Origin: Geodermatophilus telluris
Lineage (GTDB): Bacteria; Actinomycetota; Actinomycetes; Mycobacteriales; Geodermatophilaceae
Assembly (NCBI RefSeq): GCF_900102745.1
Contig: NZ_FMZF01000009.1
Span: 60,135 to 124,134 of the forward strand
Length of the DNA stretch: 64,000 bases
Reading direction: 5' to 3'
Made by a program: the position numbers and the translations under genes. Positions 1 through 7,940 of the stretch are shown in pieces. The notes under the pieces were generated by a model. The model saw only the letters and a program-made list of their open reading frames with translations. It was not told the origin of the DNA and made no database searches. The number at the start of each line of letters is the position of its first letter. The first letter of the stretch is position 1.

Positions 1-896
1 TCCCCGCCGCCGGACTCCCCGCCGCCGGACTCCCCGCCGCCGGACTCCCCGCCCTGCTCGGTGACGGGAGCCGACTCGTCCACGTCGAAGGTGATCGGGT
101 TGTCCTGCTCGCCGGTCTCGGGGTTGACCTTCCACTCGGGGTAGGAGTCCTGATCCGGGCAGGCGAACACCTCGGGCGGCGCCTGTCGCAGGACGCTCAG
201 GACCGCTCGGTAGACGTGACAGACGTACCGCCACTCGGTCACTCCCGTGGGTCCGTACAGGGAGACCGTGCGGTCGTAGTAGCGGCGGGCTGCCGCCTCG
301 TCCCCCTCGCAGAGGTAGGCGCCGGCCAGGTACAGCAGCACGTTCTGGGGGCTCTGGAAGCCGCTCCAGTTCTCCTCGACCCAGGTCGACGCGCCCTGGC
401 ACTCGCGCAGCCGGTCGTAGCCGGCGATCTCGGCGCCGCCGACGGAGCCGTCTCCTTCCGGCAGGCCCCAGTCGAAGTCGGTGTCCTCGCCGCCACCGCC
501 CGAGCCACCACCCGAGCCGCCACCACCCGAGCCACCACCGCCGGAGCCACCGCCCGACCCACCGCCCGAGCCGCCACCGCCGGAGCCACCGCCGGACCCA
601 CCACCGCCCGAGCCACCACCGGAACCGCCACCGCCGGAGCCACCGCCGGACCCACCGCCGGAACCACCACCGCCCGAGCCACCGCCCGAGCCGTCGTCCT
701 GGTCGTCCGTGCCGGGGGCCTCCGAGCCACCGCTACCGGGGCTCGTCCCCCCGTCCGCCTCCACGGAGCCCCCGCCGCCCGGATCCGACCCGCCGGCACC
801 GCCGCCGCCGCAGGCGACGAGGAGCAGTGCAGCCGCGACGGCCACCGCGCTCCGCGCACGGCGGGACGGCACGGACCCCACCAGGCCGGCTCTCAC
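1..896 (-). CDS. Putative lipoprotein with Gly/Ser-repeat linker (3' end outside window)
   Basis: No named family recognised. The GTG start follows an AGGGGGAAG-type ribosome site. The protein opens with a basic N-terminus, a hydrophobic helix and the lipobox LLVAC, so it should be exported and lipid-anchored at about Cys29. Residues about 70-137 are almost pure GGGGS/GGGS repeats, a flexible linker. A folded part of about 140 residues follows, with four cysteines and a short TPR-like stretch (AGAYLCEGDEAAARRYY). After it a second repeat, ESGGG, begins and runs off the window edge. The layout suggests a surface lipoprotein holding a small domain away from the membrane. The function is unknown and the C-terminus is not visible. 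Confidence 0.7.
   Translation of the reverse strand, partial: MRAGLVGSVPSRRARSAVAVAAALLLVACGGGGAGGSDPGGGGSVEADGGTSPGSGGSEAPGTDDQDDGSGGGSGGGGSGGGSGGGSGGGGSGGGSGGGGSGGGSGGGGSGGGSGGGSGGGGSGGGGSGGGSGGGGEDTDFDWGLPEGDGSVGGAEIAGYDRLRECQGASTWVEENWSGFQSPQNVLLYLAGAYLCEGDEAAARRYYDRTVSLYGPTGVTEWRYVCHVYRAVLSVLRQAPPEVFACPDQDSYPEWKVNPETGEQDNPITFDVDESAPVTEQGGESGGGESGGGESGGG
486..690 (-). repeat. Gly/Ser-codon tandem repeat
   Basis: Degenerate 12-15 bp units encode GGGS and GGGGS in the lipoprotein gene. Unit lengths are interleaved irregularly, and the reading frame is kept throughout. A second tract of another unit (encoding ESGGG) lies at 1-53. Such tracts can expand or contract by slippage, so linker length may differ between strains. 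Confidence 0.8.
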
Positions 897-1058
897 GGCG
901 CACTTCCCCCTGGGTACGGGCGCAGCGAGCCCTGACCACGCTCACCCACGCCGCGTCGTCGCGTCGTCACACCTCATCGAGGCTTCTCCGGGGGCTGAGA
1001 TACCTCCAGGGACTTTGGTCCGAGCACCGGCCCGGGCCACGGCGCCCGCGGCCGGAGC

Positions 1059-1080
1059 GTGCACGTCCGCGGACGTGCAC
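1059..1080. promoter_or_regulatory. 22-bp perfect palindrome
   Basis: GTGCACGTCCG is followed directly by its exact reverse complement. Thirteen bases of the palindrome (TCCGCGGACGTGC) recur at 1088-1100. It lies about 165 bp upstream of the lipoprotein start and just past the stop of the FMN protein gene. With no loop it is a poor terminator, so an operator for a dimeric regulator is the better guess. The regulator is unknown. Confidence 0.5.
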
Positions 1081-1105
1081 GGGGCATCTCCGCGGACGTG
1101 CGCCG

Positions 1106-2680
1106 TCAGCGGGCGGCGTCCGGCGAGGGCGGTGCGGAGCCGCCCTGGGGGGCCTCGGTGGTCATGATCCGCACGATCTCCTCGCGGTCGGCGGCCGACG
1201 GCATGCCCCAGCCGGGCTCGTAGCCGTACACCTCGGCCAGCGGCGTGGACGCGCTGCGCCCGGTGAGCACCTCCACCGAGTCGGTGCCGATCAGCCCGGG
1301 GTGCTCCACGCCGCAGGCCTCGGCCACCTTGAGCAGGTCGCGGCGCAGGGTGGCCACGTAGCCGGCCAGCCGGACCGACTTGAGCGCGGGGTCCAGGCCG
1401 TGCGCCAGCCAGGCGTTCTGGGTGGCGACACCGGTCGGGCAGGTGTCGGTGTGGCACTTCTGCGCCTGGATGCAGCCGATCGCCAGCATCGCCTCGCGGG
1501 CGACGTTGACCAGGTCGCAGCCCAGCGCGAACGCCACGACCGCGTTGTCGGGCAGGCCGAGCTTGCCCCCGCCGACGAAGGTGACCTGCTCGGTCAGGCC
1601 GCGGCGGGCGAAGATCGAGTACACGCGGGCGAAGCCGAGCTGGAAGGGCAGCGACACCGAGTCGGTGAAGATCAGCGGCGCGGCGCCGGTGCCGCCCTCG
1701 CCGCCGTCGATCGTCACGAAGTCCACGCCGCGGCCGGTGGTCGCCATGAGTTCCGTCAGCTCGTCCCAGAACGCCAGGTCGCCGACGGCGGACTTGATGC
1801 CCACCGGCAGGCCGGTCTCGGCGGCCAGCAGCTCCACCCAGTCGAGCAGGCTGTCGGCGTCGGAGAACTCCGCGTGCCGCGACGGGCTCACGCAGTCCAC
1901 ACCCGGCGGCACCCCCCGTGCCGCGGCGATCTCGGCCGACACCTTCGCCGCGGGCAGCACCCCGCCCAGGCCCGGCTTGGCCCCCTGGCTGAGCTTGACC
2001 TCCAGCGCCCGCACCGGGGCCGACGCCACCAGGTCCTCCAGCCGCTGCAGGTCGAAGCGGCCGTGCTCGTCACGGCAGCCGAAGTAGGCGGTGCCGAGCT
2101 GGAACACCAGCTCGCCGCCGTGCCGGTGGTGCACCGACAGCCCGCCCTCGCCGGTGTTCTGCAGGCACCCCGCCAGCGCCGCGCCGCGGTTGAGCGCCTC
2201 GACCGCCGCGCCCGACAGCGAGCCGAAGCTCATCGCCGACACGTTCACCACCGACGCCGGCCGGAAGGCGTGCCGCCGCCCGCGGGGGCCGCCGAGCACC
2301 TTGGCCCCGGGCAGCCGGACGTCGGCGGCCGACGCGGGGTGCGAGGGCGGCACGGCGCGGCCGAAGGTGCGGTGGTTGATCACCGGGTAGCCGGCGGTGT
2401 ACTCGAGGTCGTTGTCGGTGCCGAAGCCGAAGTAGTTGTTCTCGCCCTTGGCCGAGGCGTAGACCCAGCGCCGCTGGTCGCGGGTGAACGGCCGCTCCTC
2501 GTTGTTGCCGGCCACCAGGTACTGCCGCAGCTCCGGGCCGATCGACTCCAGCAGGTACCGGGCGTGCCCGAGCACCGGGAAGTTGCGCAGCAGCGTGTGC
2601 TCTCGCTGCAGCAGGTCCCGCGCGGCCACCGCCGCCACCGCACCGACCCCGGCCACCGCCGCCCGCGCCACAGCCCTCAT
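1106..2680 (-). CDS. FMN-binding glutamate synthase-like protein
   Basis: A 524-residue protein of the stand-alone glutamate-synthase FMN-domain family. It lacks the glutaminase and the other domains of true GltB, so the substrate is unknown. A hydrophobic N-terminus (about 1-20) may anchor it to the membrane. The FMN barrel contains VTIDGGEGGTGAAP, and CIQAQKCHTDTC at about residues 403-414 supplies the cysteines for an iron-sulfur cluster. The ATG follows a clear GGAGGGAGC ribosome site. It lies 69 bp downstream of the gluconate permease gene on the same strand, so read-through is possible. The family call is firm; the reaction is not. Confidence 0.85.
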   Translation of the reverse strand: MRAVARAAVAGVGAVAAVAARDLLQREHTLLRNFPVLGHARYLLESIGPELRQYLVAGNNEERPFTRDQRRWVYASAKGENNYFGFGTDNDLEYTAGYPVINHRTFGRAVPPSHPASAADVRLPGAKVLGGPRGRRHAFRPASVVNVSAMSFGSLSGAAVEALNRGAALAGCLQNTGEGGLSVHHRHGGELVFQLGTAYFGCRDEHGRFDLQRLEDLVASAPVRALEVKLSQGAKPGLGGVLPAAKVSAEIAAARGVPPGVDCVSPSRHAEFSDADSLLDWVELLAAETGLPVGIKSAVGDLAFWDELTELMATTGRGVDFVTIDGGEGGTGAAPLIFTDSVSLPFQLGFARVYSIFARRGLTEQVTFVGGGKLGLPDNAVVAFALGCDLVNVAREAMLAIGCIQAQKCHTDTCPTGVATQNAWLAHGLDPALKSVRLAGYVATLRRDLLKVAEACGVEHPGLIGTDSVEVLTGRSASTPLAEVYGYEPGWGMPSAADREEIVRIMTTEAPQGGSAPPSPDAAR

Positions 2681-2749
2681 GTCGCTCCCTCCACCTCCCG
2701 GTCAGGGCGCCATCCTGGCCCGGAATCGCGGCGTCCGGACCGGTCCGGG

Positions 2750-4210
2750 CTACAGGAAGAGGCTGAGCACGAGGGCGAGGACGAACCCGATCGTCCCGAG
2801 CAGCGTCTCCATGACCGTCCAGGTCTTCAGCGTCGTCTTCTCGTCCATCCGGAAGAAGCGGCTGACCAGCCAGAACCCCGAGTCGTTGACGTGGGAGAGC
2901 ACCGTGGCGCCACCGGCGATCGCGATGACGACGAGCGCCAGGTCGATCGAGCTCAGCCCGTCGGTGGCCTCCACCACCGGCGCCATCAGCCCGGCGGTGG
3001 TGGTGAGGGCGACGGTCGCCGAGCCCTGGGCCACCCGCAGCAGCACCGAGACGACGAACGCGGCCACGATGACCGGCAGCCCGATGTCACCGAGCACGTC
3101 GGCCAGCGCGGTGCCGATCCCGCTGGCGCGCAGCACGCCGCCGAACATGCCGCCGGCGCCGGTGATCAGGATGATCGCGCAGACCGGCCCGAGCGCGCTG
3201 TTGACGATCGACTCGACCTGCGCGCCGCTCTCCCCGCGGCGCACGCCGAGCACGACCATCGCCACGAGGACGGTGACGAGCAGGGCCACCGGGGTGGCGC
3301 CGAGCAGCTGCCCGGCCCGGACGACGACCGAGGTCTCGTCGAGCGCGCCCGCGGTGGACAGCGTGGACAGGCCGGTGTTGAGGAAGATCAGCACCAGCGG
3401 CAGCAGCAGGATGCCGACGACGGTGCCGAACCGCGGCGGCGCCGGCCGGGTCGCCGTCCCCAGGCGTGCCCCGCCCGAGCCGATGGCGGGTGAGGTGCCC
3501 TCGACGGAGGGGTCGGGCTCGTCGTCGGCGGTGCGCGGCGCGTCGTCCTCCGCCTCGTCGGGGACGGCGACGTCGAAGCGGCGCCCCGCCCACAGACCGA
3601 ACAGGTAGCCGCCCAGGTACCAGGTGGGCAGGCCGATGAGCAGCCCGAAGACCAGCACCAGCCCGATGTCGGCGCCGATGAGCTCGGCGGCGGCCACCGG
3701 CCCGGGGTGCGGCGGGACGAAGGCGTGCATGACGGCGAAGGCGCCGGCGGTGGGCAGGCCGTAGAGCAGCAGCGACCCGCCGAGCCGGCGGGCGACGGTG
3801 AACACGATCGGCAGGAAGACGACCAGGCCGGCGTCGAAGAAGATCGGGAAGCCGAACAGCAGCGCCGCGATGCCGAGCGCGAGCGGCGCCCGCTTCTCCC
3901 CGAACCGGCCGATCAGGCTGTCGGCGAGCACCTGCGCCCCGCCGCTGTGCTCCAGCAGCCGGCCGAGCATGGCGCCCAGCCCGACCAGCAGCGCGACGTT
4001 GGCCAGCGTGCCGCCGAACCCCTCGGTGAGGGTGGTCACGACGTCCTCGAGCGGGATCCGTGTGGCCAGCGCCACCAGCAGGCTGACCAGGATCAGCGCC
4101 AGGAAGGCGTGCAGCTTCAGCTTCATGATCAGGAACAGCAGGACCCCGACCGCCACCGCGGCGATGAGCAGCAGCGGGCCGGCGCCCAGCGCCGGTTCGA
4201 CCTCGGGCAC
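2750..4210 (-). CDS. gntP: Gluconate:H+ symporter, GntP family
   Basis: A 486-residue polytopic membrane protein with the GntP-family pattern of about 12-14 hydrophobic segments, including LLGLGAMLGRLLEHSGGA-type and HAFVPPHPGP segments typical of gluconate permeases. An acidic, proline-rich cytoplasmic loop interrupts the middle (about residues 205-250). The GTG start is chosen because a perfect GGAGG lies eight bases upstream; longer in-frame extensions only shadow the kinase gene. It begins 17 bp after the gluconokinase stop, so the two are surely co-transcribed and act as uptake followed by phosphorylation. The exact sugar acid cannot be read from sequence alone. Confidence 0.88.
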   Translation of the reverse strand: MPEVEPALGAGPLLLIAAVAVGVLLFLIMKLKLHAFLALILVSLLVALATRIPLEDVVTTLTEGFGGTLANVALLVGLGAMLGRLLEHSGGAQVLADSLIGRFGEKRAPLALGIAALLFGFPIFFDAGLVVFLPIVFTVARRLGGSLLLYGLPTAGAFAVMHAFVPPHPGPVAAAELIGADIGLVLVFGLLIGLPTWYLGGYLFGLWAGRRFDVAVPDEAEDDAPRTADDEPDPSVEGTSPAIGSGGARLGTATRPAPPRFGTVVGILLLPLVLIFLNTGLSTLSTAGALDETSVVVRAGQLLGATPVALLVTVLVAMVVLGVRRGESGAQVESIVNSALGPVCAIILITGAGGMFGGVLRASGIGTALADVLGDIGLPVIVAAFVVSVLLRVAQGSATVALTTTAGLMAPVVEATDGLSSIDLALVVIAIAGGATVLSHVNDSGFWLVSRFFRMDEKTTLKTWTVMETLLGTIGFVLALVLSLFL

Positions 4211-4227
4211 GGCAGGACCTCCAGGAG

Positions 4228-5772
4228 TCAGGCGGGGGTGTGGGACGGGGAGTCGTCGAGGGCGTCGAGGGTGGTGAGGACGCCGGTCAGCGCCTGCGTG
4301 GACTGCTCGAGCAGCGGGCGGGTCCGCGCGTAGAGGGCGGCGGCCGCCGGGTCGGGCAGGACCGGGTCGGAGACGCCGACCAGGCCGGTGGCGTCGTCGA
4401 GGTCGGGCAGCGCGCCGAGCGCGTGCAGCCCGAGCAGGCAGGCACCCAGGCCGGTGCCCTCGGGCGAGTCGGCCACCCGCACCGGCAGGTCCAGCGCGGC
4501 GGCCAGCGTGGCCACCCACAGCGGGGAGGCGACCGCCCCGCCGGTGGCCCGGACCTCGCCGACCGGCAGCCCGGTGGCCGAGAACGCGTCGCGGACGAGC
4601 GCCAGTTGCTGGCAGACCCCCTCGACGGCGGCCCGGACCAGGTGCGGGCGGCGGTGCTCGCGGCGCAGCCCGACGTAGGCGCCGCGCAGGCCCGAGCGCC
4701 ACCACGGCGCGCGCTCGCCCAGCAGGTAGGGCAGGCACAGCAGCGCGTCGCTGCCGGGCGGCACCTCCGCCGCCTCGTCGAGCAGCCGGGCATCGAGCGC
4801 GTCGGCGTCCTCCCCCGTGACCTCGTCCCCCGACGCCAGCGCCTGCGCCGCCCAGCGCACCACCGACCCGCCGTTGTTGACCGCGCCGCCCACCACCCAG
4901 TGGGCGTCGGTGAGCGCGTAGCAGAACAGCCGGTGCGCGGGGTCCACCGTCGGCGCCGGGACGACGACCCGCATCGCGCCGCTGGTGCCCAGCGAGACCG
5001 CGGCGACCTCGGGGCGGACCGCGCCGATGCCGAGGTTGGCCAGCACGCCGTCGGAGGCGCCGAGCACCAGGGGGGTGTCGGCGGGCAGGCCGGTCGCGGC
5101 GGCCACCCCGGGGCGCAGCCCGCGCAGCACCGCCGTGGTGGGCAGGACCTCGCCGAGCTGGCCGGCGCGGACGCCGGCGACCTCGAGCGCCTCGGTGTCC
5201 CAGGTGCCCGCGGCCAGCCCGTAGAGGCCGGTGGCCGACGCGCAGGAGCGGTCGAGCACCTGGGGCCCGCCGCGCAGCGCCGCGACGACGAGCTCCTTGA
5301 CGCCGCCCCAGCGGGGCACCGCGGCCAGCCGGTCGGGGTCCTCGGCGCGCAGCGCGGCGAGCTTGAGCAGCGGCGACATGGGGTGCACCGGCGTCCCGGT
5401 GCGGGCGTGCAGCCCGCCGGCGCGGCCGTCGGCGCGCAGCGCCTCGGCGAACCCGGCGGCGCGGTCGTCGGCCCAGGTGACGACCGGCCCCAGCGGGCGG
5501 CCGTCGTCGTCCATGGGGACCAGGCCGTGCATCGCGGCCGACAGGCAGACGCCGACGACCCGGTCGCCGCGGTCACGGGCGCGGGCGGCGACCGCGGCCA
5601 GCGCCTGCACGGCCGCGTCGGCCAGCCGCTGCGCGTCGAGCTCGGCGCGGCCGGGTGCGGGCACCGACAGCGGGTAGCCGACGCTGGCCAGGTCGCGGAC
5701 CCGCCCGTCGACGCCGGCGGTGACCGCCTTGGTGGCCGTCGTCCCGGAGTCCAGCCCGACCACCACGTCCAT
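4228..5772 (-). CDS. gntK: Gluconokinase, FGGY family
   Basis: FGGY-type sugar kinase of 514 residues, the usual length for the family. The N-terminal GLDSGTTATK (about residues 6-15) is the phosphate-binding loop of the ASKHA fold. MHGLVPMD near residue 100 and ASDGVLANLGIGA near 243 resemble gluconokinases of this family rather than xylulo- or glycerol kinases. With the adjacent permease it should form 6-phosphogluconate from imported gluconate. The ribosome site is weak (GGGG). No GntR-type regulator is next to it in the window. Confidence 0.85.
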   Translation of the reverse strand: MDVVVGLDSGTTATKAVTAGVDGRVRDLASVGYPLSVPAPGRAELDAQRLADAAVQALAAVAARARDRGDRVVGVCLSAAMHGLVPMDDDGRPLGPVVTWADDRAAGFAEALRADGRAGGLHARTGTPVHPMSPLLKLAALRAEDPDRLAAVPRWGGVKELVVAALRGGPQVLDRSCASATGLYGLAAGTWDTEALEVAGVRAGQLGEVLPTTAVLRGLRPGVAAATGLPADTPLVLGASDGVLANLGIGAVRPEVAAVSLGTSGAMRVVVPAPTVDPAHRLFCYALTDAHWVVGGAVNNGGSVVRWAAQALASGDEVTGEDADALDARLLDEAAEVPPGSDALLCLPYLLGERAPWWRSGLRGAYVGLRREHRRPHLVRAAVEGVCQQLALVRDAFSATGLPVGEVRATGGAVASPLWVATLAAALDLPVRVADSPEGTGLGACLLGLHALGALPDLDDATGLVGVSDPVLPDPAAAALYARTRPLLEQSTQALTGVLTTLDALDDSPSHTPA

Positions 5773-5823
5773 GCCCCGTGATCGTGCCGAGGCCCGGCCG
5801 CCCGCGCGACCGGGGGGCGGGGG

Positions 5824-7158
5824 TCAGCCGCGGTAGGCCGAGCCCCCGCGCAGCCGGGCGCCGACGGCGACGTGCAGCGGCGCGAGGACGACGCCGTCGC
5901 GGGCCAGCCGCGCCCGCAGCGCCCGCCGGTGGTGCAGCAGGCCCACCAGCCCGACCGCCCAGAAGACGTACTGCACGGCGAAGGCGGCCCGGAAGGCGCC
6001 GAGGTCGTAGGCGGTCGAGGACCCCGGCGTGAGCAGGTCGAGCACCGCGCCGATGGCCAGGACCGTGAGCAGCGAGGCGACGAAGCCGCCGACGTTGACC
6101 ACGCCGCTGGCGCTGCCCTGCCGCTCGGCCGGGTTCCAGGTGCGGGCGAAGTCGAAGCCGATCATCGAGCCCGGCCCGTTGGTGCCCAGCACCAGGACCA
6201 GGACGACGAGCAGCCACAGCGGCGCCCGCCCGGGCCACAGCAGCACGACGGTCCACACGGTCGCGGTGGCGGCGAGGATGCCCAGCACCAGCACCGAGCG
6301 GCGCAGCGGCCAGCGGCCGCACAGCCGGCCCAGCAGCGGGCCCACGCCCATCCCGACGAGCACCAGCAGGGTGAGCAGGCCCGCCGCCGTCCCCGGCGCC
6401 AGTCCCTGGCCGACGACGAGGAACGGGTAGCCCCAGAGCAGCGCGAACACGGTCCCGGAGAACTGGGTGACCAGGTGTGTGTAGAGGCCGATGCGGGTGC
6501 CGGGCTCGTGCCAGGTCAGCGACAGGCTGCGGCGCACCTCGGCAAGGCCCGCGGGGCGGGTGGTCGCCGTGCCGGGCGGGGCGTCGCGCAGCGCGACCAG
6601 GACCAGGACGGCGGCGAGCACGCCCACCGCCGCCGCGCCCAGGAAGGTGTTGCGCCAGCCCGCGGCGTGCAGCAGGGACACCAGCGGGTAGGCGGCCGCG
6701 ATCTGCCCGACCTGGCCCAGGATGCCGGTGAGCTGGGTGACCAGCGGGACGGTCGGGCCGGGGAACCAGAAGCCGATCACCCGCAGCACGCTGATGAACG
6801 TCATGGCGTCACCGGCGCCGACGAGCACCCGCGCGGCGACGGCGGTGGGCACGTCGGTGGCCAGCGCCAGCACCAGCTGACCGGCGGCCATCGTCAGCCC
6901 GCCCACCAGCACGAGCCGGCGCGAGCCGAACCGGTCCAACGCCACCCCCACCGGCACCTGCAGCCCGGCGTAGACCGCCAGCTGGAGCACGAGGAACAGC
7001 GAGATCGCCGACGCCCCGGCGGAGAAGCGCTCCTGCGCCTCCACCCCGGCCACGCCGAGGGAGGCGCGGTGGAACACGGCGACGGCGTAGGCGGCCAGCG
7101 CGGTGAGCCAGACGGCGTAGGCGCGCGCGGGGGCGCGGACGGGCGTCGTGGTGGTCAC
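5824..7158 (-). CDS. MFS transporter
   Basis: A 444-residue major facilitator protein with about 12 membrane segments. The FDRFGSRR-like loop (LDRFGSRRLVLVGG) after segment 2 is the classic MFS cytoplasmic motif. The start is taken at a GTG in GTGACCACC; the open frame continues far upstream but only as antisense of other genes. It is divergent from the TetR gene and sits 51 bp before the gluconokinase gene on the same strand. It might belong to the gluconate operon or be the target of the TetR protein. The substrate cannot be predicted. Confidence 0.8.
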   Translation of the reverse strand: MTTTTPVRAPARAYAVWLTALAAYAVAVFHRASLGVAGVEAQERFSAGASAISLFLVLQLAVYAGLQVPVGVALDRFGSRRLVLVGGLTMAAGQLVLALATDVPTAVAARVLVGAGDAMTFISVLRVIGFWFPGPTVPLVTQLTGILGQVGQIAAAYPLVSLLHAAGWRNTFLGAAAVGVLAAVLVLVALRDAPPGTATTRPAGLAEVRRSLSLTWHEPGTRIGLYTHLVTQFSGTVFALLWGYPFLVVGQGLAPGTAAGLLTLLVLVGMGVGPLLGRLCGRWPLRRSVLVLGILAATATVWTVVLLWPGRAPLWLLVVLVLVLGTNGPGSMIGFDFARTWNPAERQGSASGVVNVGGFVASLLTVLAIGAVLDLLTPGSSTAYDLGAFRAAFAVQYVFWAVGLVGLLHHRRALRARLARDGVVLAPLHVAVGARLRGGSAYRG

Positions 7159-7203
7159 CCCGGTGACGACAGCCGCGGCCCGGCGGTTTGTTCCCCGACC
7201 GGC

Positions 7204-7219
7204 GGTGAGCCCCCTCACC
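7204..7219. promoter_or_regulatory. Candidate operator between divergent MFS and tetR genes
   Basis: GGTGAG-CCCC-CTCACC, a six-base inverted repeat, lies about 45 bp upstream of the MFS start and 55 bp upstream of the tetR start. Position and symmetry fit autoregulation by the TetR protein. The arms are short and GC-rich, so chance is possible. Confidence 0.35.
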
Positions 7220-7272
7220 CGGGTCCCGCGTCGCGGGCGGCGCGCACCCCGCGGACGCCTAGGATCGGCCAG

Positions 7273-7902
7273 GTGAGCGCCCTGGTCGTGCCCGAGGACA
7301 TGACCGAGGACGACGCCGCCCGGCGGGTCCGGATCCTCCTCGCGCTGGCCGGCTGCATGGCCGAGAAGGGCTACCGCGCCACGACGATCTCCGACATCGC
7401 CCGCGCGGGCCGGGTGTCCAAGACCGTCGTCTACGCGCACTTCCGGGACAAGGAGCACTGCCTCCTCGAGCTCTACACCCACGCCTCGGACAAGGTGCTG
7501 GCCGCGGTCCGCGACGCGCAGGGGGCCGCCGCGGCCGCCGGGCTCCCCTGGCGCGAGCGGCTGCGCAGCGCCGTGCAGGCCTACGTGGAGCTGCTGGCCG
7601 CCAACCCCGCGGTGGCCTGGGCCGCGCTGGTCGAGGTGCAGGCCGCCGGCCGCCCGGCGCTCACCCTGCGGCGGCGGGTCATCGACCGCTACGTCGAGCT
7701 GCTCTGCGACGTCGCCGCGGACCTGGCCGGGCGGCACCCCGACCAGGTGCGCCCGGTGGACCGGGCCCTGGTGCTCGCCGCCGTCGGCGGGCTGAACGAG
7801 CTGATGCTCGCCCGCGTCGAGCGCGGCGAGGTCACCGCGCTGGCCGACGACACCGACGTCGCCACCGAGGTGCTCGTCCGGCTCCTCGGCCGCCGTTGCT
7901 GA
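7273..7902 (+). CDS. TetR/AcrR family transcriptional regulator
   Basis: A 209-residue TetR-type repressor. The N-terminal helix-turn-helix is clear: TTISDIARAGRVSKTVVYAHF at about residues 35-55, then DKEHCLLELY. The C-terminal ligand domain is all-helical and not diagnostic. The GTG start gives the usual N-terminal length; an ATG nine codons downstream (7300) is an alternative, and neither has a strong ribosome site. It is divergent from the MFS gene, the usual arrangement for a repressor and its transporter target, and convergent with the DHA2 exporter gene. Confidence 0.85.
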   Translation: MSALVVPEDMTEDDAARRVRILLALAGCMAEKGYRATTISDIARAGRVSKTVVYAHFRDKEHCLLELYTHASDKVLAAVRDAQGAAAAAGLPWRERLRSAVQAYVELLAANPAVAWAALVEVQAAGRPALTLRRRVIDRYVELLCDVAADLAGRHPDQVRPVDRALVLAAVGGLNELMLARVERGEVTALADDTDVATEVLVRLLGRRC

Positions 7903-7932
7903 GCCCGCCGCTGCTGAGCCGCCGCTGCTGAA
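7891..7932. repeat. Triplicated short unit around the tetR stop codon
   Basis: Three near-identical copies of CGCCGCTGCTGAGC (first copy with one change) are arrayed head to tail. The first contains the tetR stop codon and the others carry further TGAs in the space before the convergent exporter gene. It looks like a recent local duplication. Confidence 0.6.
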
Positions 7933-7940
7933 CCGGCGGG

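Noticed and set aside
1..690. Repeats that could suggest a CRISPR or minisatellite array.
   Set aside because: Unit size is 12-15 bp without spacers, and the repeats keep a reading frame encoding Gly/Ser; no cas genes are present.
481..1167. A plus-strand frame coding for long PPEPPP-type proline repeats.
   Set aside because: It is the antisense of the Gly/Ser linker. The minus frame has a lipobox signal, a ribosome site and a sensible downstream domain; the plus frame has none of these.
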